Shown here piece by piece: positions 32,961-45,875 of a DNA stretch of 64,000 nt; position 1 is the stretch's first letter, and each line of letters begins with the position of its first letter. Made by a program: the position numbers and the translations under genes. The notes under the pieces are model-generated. The model did no database searches, was not told the origin of the DNA, and saw nothing but the letters and a program-made list of their open reading frames with translations. The DNA comes from Epiperipatus broadwayi (Eukaryota > Onychophora > Udeonychophora > Euonychophora > Peripatidae): positions 4,383,594 to 4,447,593 of the forward strand of contig JAQFVV010012416.1 in NCBI GenBank assembly GCA_028023455.1. The letters run 5' to 3'.

Positions 32961-33439
32961 TTATGGCCTGTTTTGTGCTTCGAAGCTATTTACGCGTATT
33001 GGTTCTTTTCATAGGTGATTACCATATCGCTTGAGGGTGTTTAAATTTCAAGGCGGTACGACTTTTTCAAATCTCTGTAATAGAGTAATGTCATTTCAAT
33101 TTTAAAAATGTTGTTAATTATTAAGAATTGTCGTATGGTCCCCACCCTTTCCGAAAAAAAGGTTAATATGTACAAAAATTGGCAAAGTGTATGTTCCAAC
33201 AGGCTTCGACAAAGCTTGTGCGCTAAGTCACAATTCAGCATGGTGGGGAAAATATTTGAGACCACTAAAAGATCTGAGACGAACGTGCAATTTTGAAACT
33301 TTTCTTCAGATAAATTGCCGAATACAGAAAGGGTGTGAGATTACACGTAATGTCCACTTTTTATTACAGCAATAAAATCGAATAAATAATTTTAAAAAAT
33401 CCAAAGTTTGTGTCCTTTTTTTTTTTTTTTTTATTTAAT

Positions 33440-34080
33440 TCGAAATTGACAAGTATTTGCAGTGGGGTTAAAATAAATGATGACTTTGGTTGACTTTTTG
33501 TTAAGAATAACAAATTACAAAATACACCCCACTCCCACCCCCAAAAGCAGTTTATTGTAGAAGGCTAAAAAAAAAAAAAAAGGTAGTTCGAACCAAATAG
33601 AAGTCAAAGTAAAAAGTAAGAAAAAGTTGTTTCAAAAAAATAAAAAAAAGGTTAAATTCTTGACTTTTTGGTTACATCGGAAAAAACACAAAAGTAAATT
33701 TGGATTTAATATTAAGATAAACAATTACGTCAACCAAAAAGAAATCAAAATTCGAAACAAGTCCCAAAGTTGATTCTCTTTTTTCAGTGCTGTTAAAATA
33801 ATTGACTGTTTTTGTTGCCTTTTTGTTAATAATAAACATTATGAATTCCCCTCCCCCACTCAAAAAGTTGTTTCTTGTAGTTTCCAAAAAAAAAAAAAAA
33901 AAGGCTAATTCAAACATAATCTAAATCAAAGTGATAACAAGTTGTGTTTAAAAAAAAAAGTAAAATTAATAATAATAATACGAAAAACCATTTAGTCAAG
34001 ACAAAAAAATAAAAGAAAGGTAGAATTAAGTTCTAAACAAGTTGCAAATAATTGTATTCTATTTTTTCGGTGGTGGGATT
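33440..34080. repeat. Internal tandem units of ~280-310 bp
   Basis: A block with ACAAGT, then CAGTGNNGTTAAAATAA, GACTTTNTTTG, CTTTTTGTTAANAATAA, a C-rich CCCCACTCCCACCCCC-like run, AAAAGNNGTTTNTTGTAG and a long A-run starts near 33448. It repeats near 33756 and begins a third time near 34036. Units are diverged. They make up much of the element's interior. Confidence 0.72.
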
Positions 34081-34407
34081 CAAACAAATTTTTTTGACAT
34101 CGTGAAACGGTCCCAAGTTTTCAAATGATAAAAATAAAAAAATACAATTAGCAAAATTTGTTGAAAAAATATCAGGTTCCAACAAAAAAAACCACAAAAA
34201 GTAACGAAAATGGATATCAAAATTTGTTTAATAATAAAGAAATCATGTTCTAAATGAAATAAAAATTATTCATTTAATCAATATTAGAAAAAAAAAAACT
34301 TGTATAAAAAAAGAAAAAAGTTGCGGCGGCCCGGTAACGTTATATTTCATTGATTTTGTCTGGCATCAACGCTCCAAGCGGCTTTGCCCGGATTTCAGGC
34401 TTTTACC

Positions 34408-34415
34408 AATATTTC
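34408..34415. repeat. 8-bp target-site duplication, right copy
   Basis: AATATTTC matches 32789-32796 exactly. Confidence 0.88.
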
Positions 34416-34829
34416 TTTTTTACTTTAGAAAGAAGCATGTGTGCAGCAGATAGCTGATAGAAGTTTAAGATCTGGGTCAGCTAATAGAAATGAAACTCTT
34501 CAGCACGCCTTATTTCTAATGCATTATAATTGAGAATTATCTCAGGTAAGACATGTTATATATCTTTTTTTAAAAGAAATTTCATAAGTAATCTGATTAA
34601 GCTGTCTAGAAAAATGTCATATTAAAATTTAACTTTAAAAATTTAGAATTTATGAACCTATAACAAAATAAGCATTTGTAAAAGTGTTAAAAAATTAATT
34701 TTTCTAATATTTTTTAAGGGTAATGAATATATTTTCTCAGCATTATGACATTCCATAGTATTTTCTTTTTTTAACCACAAAGTATTTCACATTTGGTGCA
34801 TTAATTTTGAAGATATTGTATAAATTGTA
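34416..34829. other. AT-rich sequence, nothing recognised
   Basis: No feature is supported before the tandem array begins. Confidence 0.5.
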
Positions 34830-35059
34830 TCTCAATCCAATTGTTAAAATTCAACATGGCATCCATTCATCTACTTTCATTATTATTAAATATTCACCAC
34901 AAAGTAAATTCTTATGAAAAAGTTTTAATACATATAAATATTATAAAATTTTGCAGTTAAAAATAATGTGGCCTTTGAACTTACATATCAAGTAGTCTCT
35001 AAATATTCCTGCTGCAGAAGCAGTGATATTGCTTATCTTTCTTTTATGTAACTATTATT

Positions 35060-35760
35060 TAGTTACAGGTTATTGTCATCCTACAAATGTGGATTAGACT
35101 TATAAGCTTTTACTCTAACAGACATTCTTTTGACTTGGTTTTACCTTCACTTGGACTTACTCCGTTAATGTTATGCATGTTTATATATTACTGGGAATAT
35201 TTTAGAAAATTCCATCATGAAATTTCATCCTACAAATTTGGATCTCTCTTAGGTGTTTTACTCTAACAGATAATCTCCTGGTTTGGTTTTATATTCACTT
35301 GAGCATAACTTAGATCTGGTTCCTTAATGTTATGCCTATTTATGAATTACTGGGAATATTTTTGAAATTTTCATCATACAAATTTGGATTACTTTTATAT
35401 GCTTATATTCTAACAGATAGTTTTTGGTTTGGATTTATCTTCATCTGGGCCTGCTCCCTTAATATTATACCTGTTTTAATATTTCTTGATGAAAATTGCA
35501 AAGATGCCTGGATCCCTTTTATATGATTTTTCCCTGAACAGCTAGATATTCTTTGGTTCGAATATACCTCCATATTTTGGTTCTATCCCCTTAGTAAATT
35601 ATAAATTGTAAAAATTTGGATCCCTTTTATATGCTTTTTCTCTAACAAATATTCTTTTGGTCTAAATTTACCTTCAGATCTTAGGTCTGCTCCATTAATG
35701 TTCTATTTATGATTAATATTGCCAAGAAGACTCTCTTACTAAACTCTGCCTAATTATGAA
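35060..35760. repeat. Short internal repeats within block B
   Basis: A ~150-bp sub-unit (GGATCCCTTTTATATGCTTTTTCT, CTAACAGATA, TTTGGTTTGAATTTACCTTC, CTGCTCCCTTAATGTT, TTATGAATTACTGGGAATAT) repeats about four times here. It recurs at 38880-39100, 39480-39660 and 42190-42660. The array is therefore tandem at two scales. Confidence 0.78.
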
Positions 35761-37309
35761 TTACTGGAAATCCTTCAATTACTGAGTTAGTTGTCAGTGA
35801 CTATTACAAAGATTCATGACATTAAATGGGCAATGACTGTTCCATTAAAACTCATCATGCTTCTGTGTTTTCAGTTTTATCAGCACCTGCACTCCATTGT
35901 AAGAGTATGGGCTCATTATTCACTGATTATTAGATGGTAATATACCTTTCATTTACTGCTTTATTTGTTGATGAATATTGCAAATATAGAAATACTGTCA
36001 GCCATTTCTATGTCTTCATAATCATTTAGTAGTCCTATCTCTGTAATCCAATTTTTTCACTTCTTTAAATTTCTAATAATTTATATGGCATCACAAATTT
36101 TTAAACACAGTTGAGGTAAAATCAACTTACCCTTAGGTTTTTGATATTTTTTCCATTAATCCAAAGTTCACTTTTGCCTTCATTACTTTTGGCTTATCTT
36201 ATTAAACATTTCAATATGCAATTTGATGACGTTGGTTTTTAATGATTACTCCTATGTGTTTCTGTTTGGTTAATATGAAGGCAATCTATTTTATTAATTC
36301 CGTAATTGAAGACATTGTATTCAATAAAATGAATTATAATAATGAATTCCCTCCATTATATTTCAATGATTCTTTTTAACAGTCATATTATTTATATGCA
36401 CTTCTTAAAATTATACAAAACTACAAATATGTTTAAAACCATTTTCTGACTTTTGGTATATATATTTGCAATGCGAATTTTATTAGGTAAATCAATCATT
36501 AAAGTTATGAATAAATAAATAATGTAATTTGTCTATAATCATTAATGGGCTAATATTATAGAAAAGATAGAAAAATAAAGTTATACACTTGAGCAAAAAG
36601 AGATAAGGCATGGAAATTGAACGAGCAACAAACATTCATTTAAATAAATAGAACAAAGAGATTGTGGGAGGAACGATAGACATTATTGCTGATTTTGTAT
36701 AATAAACTCAAATCATGAAATATGGAATCGCAAAATAAAAACTTTTAGTCAAGATTCCTTTGAAATAAAAAAATTTCGAAATTAAATTTATTTTACCCGT
36801 CTTTATGATGTAATTTGTAATAAATTGTGATTTTTATAATATTATGAATTAGTTTTTATTACTTAAATTCCATTGCGACTTTTAATTTGATTTTCTCGTT
36901 CCATTCACAGACTAGATTTATTTATTTAAAATCAATAACTATTTGAAAAGACTCCTAAATATTTTTTATATGAATAAATTAAGCAGTAGATGTGTTTATT
37001 TTTTGACCATAATGTAAAAGATAATCTAATTGGTTTAAAGTCGTCACTTGCAAAAGTGCCGCCCTTTTGTCTTAATCTTATGATTTTTTTTTAACATTTT
37101 CTTTAAATAGATTTTATATCATTTATTTTCATAATTATTAAATATTCATCATAAAACAAATTCTCATGAGAAATTTTAATTCGTGTAAAGATTATGAAAT
37201 TTTGCAGTCCAAAATAATTTGGCCTTTGAACTTACACATTAAGTACTCTTTAACTAATTCTTCTACTGCAGCAGAGATATTGATTGCTGACTTTATTTTT
37301 TTTAAAAAA

Positions 37310-38530
37310 GAGTCTTTATTGGGTATAAAATGATTTTACAAGGTAAATATTGATTTATATAGTGTAATATGGAGATTTAAAATGACACATTGAATTTTTT
37401 GGTCCATAGCATTTCCAGAAATTGATCAACCCGTGGAACTCATTTCCACGAGAAGATTAACCATTAAAGACAAATGAATGTTACAATTATGAATTACAGT
37501 ATTTGTAAAGTCTAGACTTTAAATATGAGTAGCATTTTAGGAGTACAATATTGAGAAATCCAATTTGCGATAGATAAGTTGAGAATAGAAAAACCCTTGG
37601 AGATATCAACATTGGAAATAATAAATCTAAATAGGGTGAATCACTTGCAATTAAAATCATTTGGCCAAACTGCAGCTTACTTAGCAATAATACTGGGATA
37701 AAATCGTTACGCTAAAACTCCCGCTATGAATAGCGTTTTTTTCTTTCATGTGAATGAGAAAATCAATGTTGGTAACGATCCCACAACACTCTCATCCAAG
37801 CCTTCCCCCTAAAAAAACCAGGATGTAGGCCTCCTGGGGGGGGGGGGGCTCCCAACAACCAGACTCTCATCCAATCAGAAAAATTGAGTGAACTTCAATT
37901 GAAAAGTACAATTAGGAATTATTTTGAAAATCTATGAATAGTGTTTTAGGAGTCCAATAATGAGAAATCCAATCTGTGATAGATAAATTGAGAAATAGGA
38001 AAACACTTGGAGATAACAAAATGCAGACTAAATCAATCTACTGTTCAGTTCCTCCAAATGGCCTCGAATATCTTCACAAGAGAGCAATCCCGAATACTTT
38101 GGAAAGATTATGAAAAAACTATGGAGAATAGGGGGGGGGGATCCAAGCTTCAAAATGCCTCTCTGAAAACCATTCTAATCCATCATAAAAATCACATAAA
38201 CAGCAAAAGACTAGTCCTATCGATAACAACATTGGAAGTAATAAAATTAAGATGAATCACTTGCAATTAGAATCATGAGGCCAAACTGCAACTTATTTTG
38301 CAATAATACACAGATAAAATCATTTACTATGATAACATTAAAAAATTGTCATAAATAACATTAATTTTCCTATCTTGTGAATGAGAAAAACCAATGTTGG
38401 TAACGATCACCACAGCATCTTCATTCCAGCCCCCTCCCTCAAAAGAACTAAGATTTAGGTCCCTGGAGACCCCCCAACAACTGGTCTCTCTCATTCATTG
38501 AATAAAATTAAGTGAAATAAAAATTTTCAT
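37310..38530. mobile_element. Insertion in the macrosatellite made of two direct copies
   Basis: The stretches near 37480-37905 and 37905-38520 share TTTTAGGAGTNCAATA, TTGAGAAATCCAATNTG, GAATCACTTGCAATTANAAT and CCAAACTGCANCTTA. Also shared are ATGTTGGTAACGATC and a C/G-rich tract. The second copy has an extra ~190 bp (38022-38215) with a G10 run. Blocks A and B of the array lie on either side, so it interrupts the array. No known element matches. Confidence 0.65.
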
Positions 38531-40542
38531 TAAAAGGTAAAATCTCTGTAGAAATCTTTTGTGATTTCAATGGCTTATGTTTACATAGCATTTTTATAAA
38601 AGTTGAAATTATTCTTACTTGTGATTACATTATTGATATAGCTTGTATATGAAAAAAGATATAAGAAACTCCCCTTTTTAATAGGGATAGTTTTAGAGAA
38701 AATTAATTCCCTAAACTAGAAAAAAGGGAATGAAATGGGAAGCCAGAAACAGAGTTCACTGGAGTCCTTGGCTCCTTCTAGTGGCCTGATTGTCTGTCTT
38801 TTGTATAACTATTGGTTAGTTACATGCTTTTTTAAATTAAGATATGGATTGAAATTTGTTCAAATTTATATCATCTTTTTTATAGAGGATTCAAATTTGT
38901 ATCCCTGTCATATAATTTTCCTCTAGCAGTTAGATCTTTTGCTTTGAATTTACTTTCATATGTAAGTCCTGCTCCCTTATGTTTGCCTGTTTATGAATTA
39001 CCGGGAATGTTTCTTATTGGATATTGTAAAGATGTCTCCCTTAATAAGTTTCCTCTAATTATGAAATACAGTACTAGAAATTTTTCAATTACTTGATTAG
39101 TTGCTGGTGAATCTTACAAAGATGCAGGACTAGCAATGGGTTATAACTGTTTCATTTAAATTCAGCATGTGTCTGCATTTTCAGTTTTTACCAACATCTG
39201 TACTCCATTGCCACTGTATCTGCTACTAATGGATCTGTATTAGAAGTAATAAAACTTTCATTCATTGCATTATCTGTTGATAAATATTGCAACTAAAGGA
39301 AGACTGCCAGCCATTTCTATATTTTCATAATCATTTTACAACTCTATTTTCATAATCCTATCTTTTTACTGCCTTAAATTTTCAGTAAAGTCAATATGGC
39401 ATCAGCAATTTTTGTTTTCAGTTGTGGTTAACATATGCTATTCTAAGGTGATTTATAGATGCCTGACCTCTTTTCCCCAACAATTAGTTTCCTTTTGTCT
39501 GAATTAACCATCATATATGGTGGGCCTGCTTTCTTTATGTTCTGCCTGTGTATGAATTACTGGAAATATTTCTTGATGAATATTGCAAAGAATCCTCTTT
39601 TACTGATTCCTCCTAAATTATGAATTACTGCAAATCCTTTAATGCAAAGATGCATGATTAGCATGGGCAATGCTTTCTTCCATTAAATTTCAGCATGTTT
39701 CTGCATTTTCAGTTTTTATCAACACCTACACTTCACTGTAACCATATTAGGTAAACCAATAAATAAAATTATAGACGAATAAATAATGTAAATTTGTCCA
39801 TAGTCTTTATAATGGTAGCATTATATGAGCTAGTAATTACAGAAAAGATAAAAAATAAAGTTATGCCCTTGAACAAAAAAAGAAAAGGCAGGGAAATTAA
39901 AGAAGCAAAAGCAATTAAGTAAATAAGAAAAAAAAGAGATTATTTGTATAAGGAACAATAGATATTATTGCTGATTTTGTAACTGTATTCTTAACATGTT
40001 TAAATATTAACGTTTATATGTTTATATATGAAAAATCATTAAATGTGTTAATTTATAAAGAATTCTCTTACTACCTATACAATTGTTTTAGAAGTTATGA
40101 AATATTTGAATAGATTGTAAATAATACAAAGTGTATTATTTGTAGCTTCTAGCAGCAACAAAAAATTGAAACTAAGTCAAACTGAAAAATGAATGTCATG
40201 ACTAGATGACCTTTGGGAAAAATCAATGACAAAACAGCATGACTCTATTTAAAACAATTAACATATATTTTTATGGCCAATACAAAATATATTTACTTTT
40301 CTAATAAATATGTGTATTTCAAGTCAAAAAATAAGTAAGCGCATATATCAAAAACGTTTTTAGGTGCATAAATGAATATATGCTCTTTTAATAACTATTT
40401 CTAATCTATTATATGAATTAATTTCATCTATCATGTTTATATTTGCATTATTAATCAGAGAGGTTGCTTATAAATATTAACTACTTTGTATCCCTTACAC
40501 CAATTTCTATTTTCCCTTTTTTTGATAAGCCATTAAATATTA

Positions 40543-40550
40543 CACTAGAT
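40543..40550. repeat. 8-bp target-site duplication (imperfect), left
   Basis: CACTAGAT here and CTCTAAAT at 40992-40999 agree at six of eight positions, directly abutting the inverted ends. Confidence 0.6.
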
Positions 40551-40991
40551 CAATGGTCTCCAAAATGGGATATGTGTACCCCAGAGGGTACACAAAGTAA
40601 TACTTGGGAGTACACCACTATACTGTGAAGTGTCATCTTATTTCAAAATGTAATCATTTATTTTATTTAGCAGGAAAATGCATTTTTATTAGCTTTTTAG
40701 TGGAAAATTACAAATTTAAACTTAGTGGGTTTTTTTAGCGGGATTCAGAATAGATTTCTGGTGGGCAAATGAATTTCATATCTGGCAACACTGTTTACAT
40801 CCCAACGGCTCAGTGTGCCATTGAGAGAATTTTATGAACTGTACCGAACTTATACAGATAGCAGTGTATATTATAATAACTATGAATAAATAATTTGATT
40901 TTTGATCACATATATATTATATTATAGGAGTACAACTCATAGTTATTTTCGTCTTAGGGCTATGTAATCCAGAAAAGTTTGGAGATCACGG
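40551..40991. mobile_element. Non-autonomous hAT-like element (441 bp)
   Basis: The left end CAATGGTCTCCAAAATGGG is mirrored at the right end by TTTGGAGATCACGG, so both termini approximate CARTGGTCTCCAAA. This resembles the CAGTGGTTCTCAAA-type ends of animal hAT elements. The 8-bp flanking duplications (with two mismatches) fit that superfamily. The sub-terminal words GGGTACACAAAGTAATACTT and GGGAGTACACC are also hAT-MITE-like. There is no transposase frame. Confidence 0.75.
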
Positions 40992-43388
40992 CTCTAAATG
41001 TATTATCACCTTTTTTCTTTATTTTTTTTCTTCATTTTGCCACATACTTTTGAAGGTATTCATTTATTAATAACATTCTCACAGCGTCTGCGCAATTAGC
41101 TTAACAGGCTGTCAGTCTATCGTAATATTTTTTGAAACTCTGAACAATTATTTGATAAAGAATATTAGCGGCAAAATCGAGATGGCTAAATATTCCTTTA
41201 TTATTTCATTTCATTTAATAAAATATTTTCTTTAATTGGATCATTTCTTGGTTAATATTTTAGTACAAATAACAACAGAAAAATAGAAAAGAATTGTAAT
41301 AAATCAACAGGTAGACATTAATAGAGGCAATTGATGTGATTTATTTTTTCAACAATTTTGTAACAGCATAGACAAATATTTTAAATTTCACATATATATT
41401 AAACTCTTATTTCCTAGTAAATATTCCCTTGAAAGAAAACTTTTTTCTGAAATTAAATTTATTTTATCCGCCTTTATGACTGTAATTTTTAATAATTTAT
41501 TATTTTATAATATTTTGACAGTTTTTATTACTTATATCAACTTGTGAATTTTCATTTGATTTTCTCATTGTGTTCACAGACTCGATTTTTTTTCTTTACT
41601 TATTTCAAACAAATAATTATTTGAGACTGCGAATGTTTTTTCTATATGAATAAATTAAGCAGTACATATGTTTATTTCTGGACAATAATATAAAACATTA
41701 TCTGATTGGTTCAAAATCGGCACTTGCAAAAGTGCTGCCCTCTTATTTTAGTCTTATGACTTCCTTTAAACCTTTTTCGTAATTTTAATATTTGCATGTT
41801 AAAGTTTTTTAAATGCAATTTATATCATTTACTTTCATAACTATTAAATATGCACCATAAAGTATGTGCTTATGAAGAAATATTAATGCTATAAACAATA
41901 CAAACTTTTACCGTCAAAAATAAATTCTTTGAACTTACACATTAAGTAGTCTCTAAATAATGCTGCTGCACAATAATTGATATTGATTATGTCTCTCTTG
42001 ACTTGAAAATTAAGTATATAGAAAATTAGGAAATATTATATAGCACATTTTGGGAAATTGTGTTGAAAGACTCATTCATAGAAAAGTAGATTTATTGAAA
42101 ATTAGAAATATTATATGGAACACTAATTGCACAGAAAATTAAGTTTATAGAAAATTAGGAAATATTATATAGGACATTTTAAAAAACTGTAGAAAGACTG
42201 GATCCCTCATATATTTTTTCTCCAATAGTTATATATTATTTTGGTTTGAATTTACCTTCACATCTTGAGATTGCTCCCTTAATGTTCTGTTTATGAATTA
42301 CTGGGAATATTTCCGAAGACTGGATCCCTCATGTTTTTTTTTTTTCCAACAGTTAGATATTTTTTTGGTTTAAATTTACATTAATATCTTTAGCCTGCTT
42401 CCTTGATCTTCTGCTGGTTTAAGAATTACTGAGAATATTTCTTGATAAATACTTTTAGGAAATTAGGAATCAGAAAGACTCGATCCCTCTTATATGCTTT
42501 TTCTCCAACAGTTATATATTCTTTTGGTTTGAATTTACCTTCATACATTAGCTTTTCTCTCTTAATGTTTTATCTGATTATGAATTTCTGGTAATATTTT
42601 TTAATAGACATTGCAAGGATGTCTCCATTAATAAGTTTTGCCAAATTTTGAATTATTGGAAATCCTTCATTTACTGAATTAGTTGTTCATGAATATTGTA
42701 AAGATGCATGACTTAGAATGTACAGTGATTGCTCCATTAAATCAGAATGTTTCTGCATTTTCAGTTTTTACCAGCATCTGCACTTTATTGTCACTGTATC
42801 TACCACTTATTGGCTCTGTATTAGAGGGTAAAAATTTTTCCATTCAGTACATTATTTTGTAATGAAAATTACAATTATAAGAAGAATATCCTGCCATTTC
42901 TATATACCTGATAATCATTTACTAACACTATTTTCTAATCCACTCTTTTTATCTCTTTTAATTCCAAATAAAAGTGAATATAGCATCAGCAATTTTTATG
43001 TACAGTTGCGAGAAACATAAGCTTATCTTATGATAGTGGATATTGTTTCCACTAATCCAGAATCCATTTTTGTCTTCATTGCATTTGGTTTGTTTCATTA
43101 TACATTTATTGTGCAATTTGATTAAGTAGGTGTATAATGATCACACTTATATTATTATGTTTTATCAGTATGAAGCCAGTCTATTTTATTAAACATAAGT
43201 GCAGACCTTGCAATCAATAAAGCTCATATAATGACTATGTTATGGTATTTCTGTTTGTTTTTCAATTGACTTTGGTTCTTTATTTTTTTTCAGACCAGTT
43301 TGTGCATATATGAGTTCCCTTTTAGAATAAAGTGACTAACATAAACTTAAAACTAATCCTACTATAAGAGATATGATATAATATATAA

Positions 43389-43440
43389 GGGATTCGAACT
43401 CAGACTTTCACACAACCATCAACTCTCCATGCCATCTCAT
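43389..43440 (-). promoter_or_regulatory. tRNA-like polymerase III promoter candidate (left arm)
   Basis: On the minus strand GAGTTCGAATCCC (43389-43401) is a near-perfect B box. ATGGCATGGAGAGTTGATGG upstream could be the A box. Transcription would run outward from the palindrome. The mirror block near 43885-43931 on the plus strand (GGTTCGGATCC) is similar but mutated. Confidence 0.45.
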
Positions 43441-43480
43441 ATTGCTGATCCCCCTGATCACACACATGTTGAAAAGATAA

Positions 43481-43540
43481 ATAATCACCAATATACATAT
43501 TTCATGCTAAACCAGCAATCATCAGTTTGTCTACATTACT
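43481..43540 (-). ncRNA. Hammerhead ribozyme motif, family IV, core intact
   Basis: On the minus strand CTGATGA (43519-43525) is followed by TGCT-GGTTT-AGCA with T/T at the base, then GAAA, a stem III ATA/TAT around TG, and ATA. The stem I return strand is TTGGTGATTAT. The opposite strand of stem I (GTAATGTAGACAAA) pairs only in part. Confidence 0.62.
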
Positions 43541-43781
43541 ATCTCCACACATATACAAGCAGTGCTCAGCTTTATATTAAGATAGCCAATATTCACACTT
43601 TAATGGACAGGCATCAAACTACTCCAGCCCACAACTCTTCAGCTATCCATTTCATTGAAAATTCTGATGATGGAACATTTAAGAGTTGTGGGTTGCAATA
43701 ATTTGAAGCCTGTCCATAAAATGCAAAGATTGGTTATCTTAATATAAAGCTGAGCACTGACTGTATATATGTGTGGAGATA

Positions 43782-43840
43782 GCAATCTGGACCAACTAAT
43801 GATTGCTGGTTTAGCATGAAATATGTATATTGGTGATTAT
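43782..43840 (+). ncRNA. Hammerhead motif, family IV, one core change
   Basis: Stem I (ACCAA with TTGGT, CAATC with GATTA) and stem II (TGCT/AGCA) are better preserved than in the left arm. The core reads CTAATGA (43796-43802), losing the invariant G. It is probably inactive, though its structure confirms the fold. Confidence 0.7.
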
Positions 43841-43945
43841 TTATCTTTTCAACATGTGTGTGATCAGGTGGGTCAGCGATATAAAATGGCTTGGAGAATT
43901 GAGGGTTGTGTGAAAGTTTGGGTTCGGATCCTTTATATATTACAT

Positions 43946-44940
43946 TATATATGTGCAAGAGGATGTAAGCCTGTACCACTGTATTAAATTATATAAGAGA
44001 TATGGTAATTGCACATATAGTCTTCCAATATCAATTGGGATAATATGATCAGCACTTTTATAAATTATTTATAAGCCTTACAAAGTAGTACATTTCATTC
44101 AGGTTACAATTATGTAAACAATTAGATTTTACAAAATAAAATATAAATAAATACTATAAATGTTGCAATTTTTACATCAATTATATCTTAATTGTTATTT
44201 ATTATTAGCAGCTCTCACAAATACAACAACAATATGATTGCTTTCATATTAGATTTGCAAATGATATAAAATGGTTGTCTAGTGATCTAAAGTTATATTT
44301 AATTTCATACTGTTTTTAGTATGAAATCAATGTAAAATCTGAGAATAAAATATGCAATTAGTTTTGAAATTGTAAAAAAAGGCCCTTAGTTGTCTCCTGG
44401 ACTTCTGGGATAACATCTCAACTTGCTGAACTCTATCACTAGTTAAATAAAATATGTTCTTGTGATCTTTCACTCTTATTGATTCTCCAGTAAGATAGAA
44501 TCTCTCATTGCACACAAACATAATAGATGTGTAACTTTGATGTTACATATATATATATTTATAATTTTAAAAGAAATGAAACAATGAAAATACAGAAATT
44601 ACACATATCAAACTTTAAAGTAATAAATTCTTTGATCTATTTAAGGTCTAATGTCTCTGAAGGAGCAAATAGATTTTACAGCAAAAAGTTATCTGGAAGC
44701 CATGTAGTAAAACTTTAAAATGGATGTTACATTTGTAAATTGGAATATTAAATCCTGGAAATCATTACTGGTAATATGAAGTGGATAAATGAGACAATCC
44801 TTTAAATGTAGTAATTGTATATGCATTTTGTTACATACTTATTATTATTCCTGCCAAGCATGGCAGCCATTTTATTTACTTATACAGTTTCATGGGCCTA
44901 TAATAGTTATTTAAAACAAAATTGTTGACAATATTTAGTT
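43946..44940. other. AT-rich sequence, nothing recognised
   Basis: This lies between two parts of the third macrosatellite unit and has no counterpart in the other units. It may be further inserted sequence. No frame or RNA is supported. Confidence 0.45.
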
Positions 44941-45420
44941 TTTCTTTATTGTTATTTCTGCAAAAACTAATTATAATAATGAATTTCTTCCATTATATTT
45001 CAATGAATTTTTATAAATAATCATATTATTTATATGTACATTTTAAGATTATGTAAAATTATTTACAAATATGTTTTAAATCATCTTCTGAGTTTTGGTG
45101 TATATTTGCAATGTAAATTATATTAGGTAAATCTATTATTAAAATTATTGATAAATAAACAATGTAATTTGTCCATAGTCTTTATAATGATATCATTATA
45201 TGGACTACTAATTACAAAAAAAGTAGAAAAATAAAGTTATGCAATTGAACAAAAAAAAAGATTGTGGGAGGAATTATAGAAGTTATGCTGATTTAGTATA
45301 ATAACTCAAATAATGTAATAAGGAATTGTAAAATGTAAGTTGTAATATTAACTTGTTTATGATATTAACAGTTATAAGTTTATATATTAAAAAATCATTT
45401 ACATTAGCTAATTTGCAAGA

Positions 45421-45875
45421 AAATCAAGACATATATCACGTGATTTAATTTAAGAAGCTTGTATTATAAATTTTGTATAATGAGCCATGTGCCATTAGCT
45501 CTTAACAAGCTTTTCAGAATATCCATATCCCTAGACTGGTTAGGCCACATGATATATGACTTGATTTCCTTGCCATTATTGTTTTGCTCTTAAGACTTTG
45601 GCTAAATTTTATATTGCTAAAGCTATTAATATATGGTGTATTTGAACTTTGTTCAGTCCCATATATGGATGTCTGAAAATTTCAGATTTTCTGCTTAATA
45701 TAGTTAACTATTAGATAAAGTGCTGGGCTTGATCTGATATTTTAGATCTAATGCTTGAATATCCTAGCAACTCACTGAGGAATGCCAAAAGCATGAAACC
45801 GATCTGGGGATAGGGATATTCTGAAAAACTTGTTAAGAGCTATTGGCATGCTCCTTATATAGCATAAGCTAATTT
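45421..45875. mobile_element. Family II hammerhead repeat
   Basis: The inverted arms share GCTCTTAACAAGCTTTTCAG with AATATCC and its complement near 45815-45850. The outer terminus AAATCAAGACATATATCACG is shared with 46587 and 22065. The left arm keeps only the stem I return strand (45516-45537), after which the outer terminus appears again in reverse (45541-45568). The right arm holds a ribozyme. No coding capacity. Confidence 0.75.
45757..45821 (+). ncRNA. Hammerhead ribozyme motif, family II
   Basis: CTGAGGA (45775-45781) fits the CUGANGA core. Stem II is a perfect ATGC/GCAT with a CAAAA loop, followed by GAAAC. Stem I ends in a perfect 8-bp block, GAATATCC with GGATATTC, after an internal loop. 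Next to the core CTCA pairs with TGGG. The triplet is ATC (45802-45804), still allowed by the NUH rule. The sequence ACCGAT looks like ACCGGT with one change, which would restore the usual GTC. The primary sequence differs greatly from family I while the fold is the same. Confidence 0.78.

Larger units (their letters stand above)
32797..34407. mobile_element. 1,611-bp DNA transposon-like element with 41-bp inverted ends
   Basis: The left end GGTAAAAGCCAGAAATCTGG matches the inverted right end GGTAAAAGCCTGAAATCCGG, and pairing extends to 41 bp with seven mismatches. Exact 8-bp target duplications flank it. An 8-bp duplication fits hAT, P, Merlin or KDZ superfamilies, and the long ends starting with G recall Mutator-like elements; I cannot decide. 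The interior has no transposase. At 33040-33380 there are overlapping short frames without known domains. From 33440 it consists of A-rich tandem units. It is therefore a non-autonomous element. Confidence 0.85.
43383..43945. mobile_element. Family IV hammerhead palindrome, full copy
   Basis: The arms 43383-43660 and 43730-43945 are inverted copies, from outer edge to centre: GATTCGAACTCAGACTTTCA with CACAACC, then GCTGATC, GATCACACACATGTTGAAAA, the ribozyme, and CAGTGCTCAGCTTTATATTA. The outer edge of each arm carries a tRNA-like block. The short minus-strand and plus-strand frames across it are read-through. It interrupts the third unit of the macrosatellite. Confidence 0.82.
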
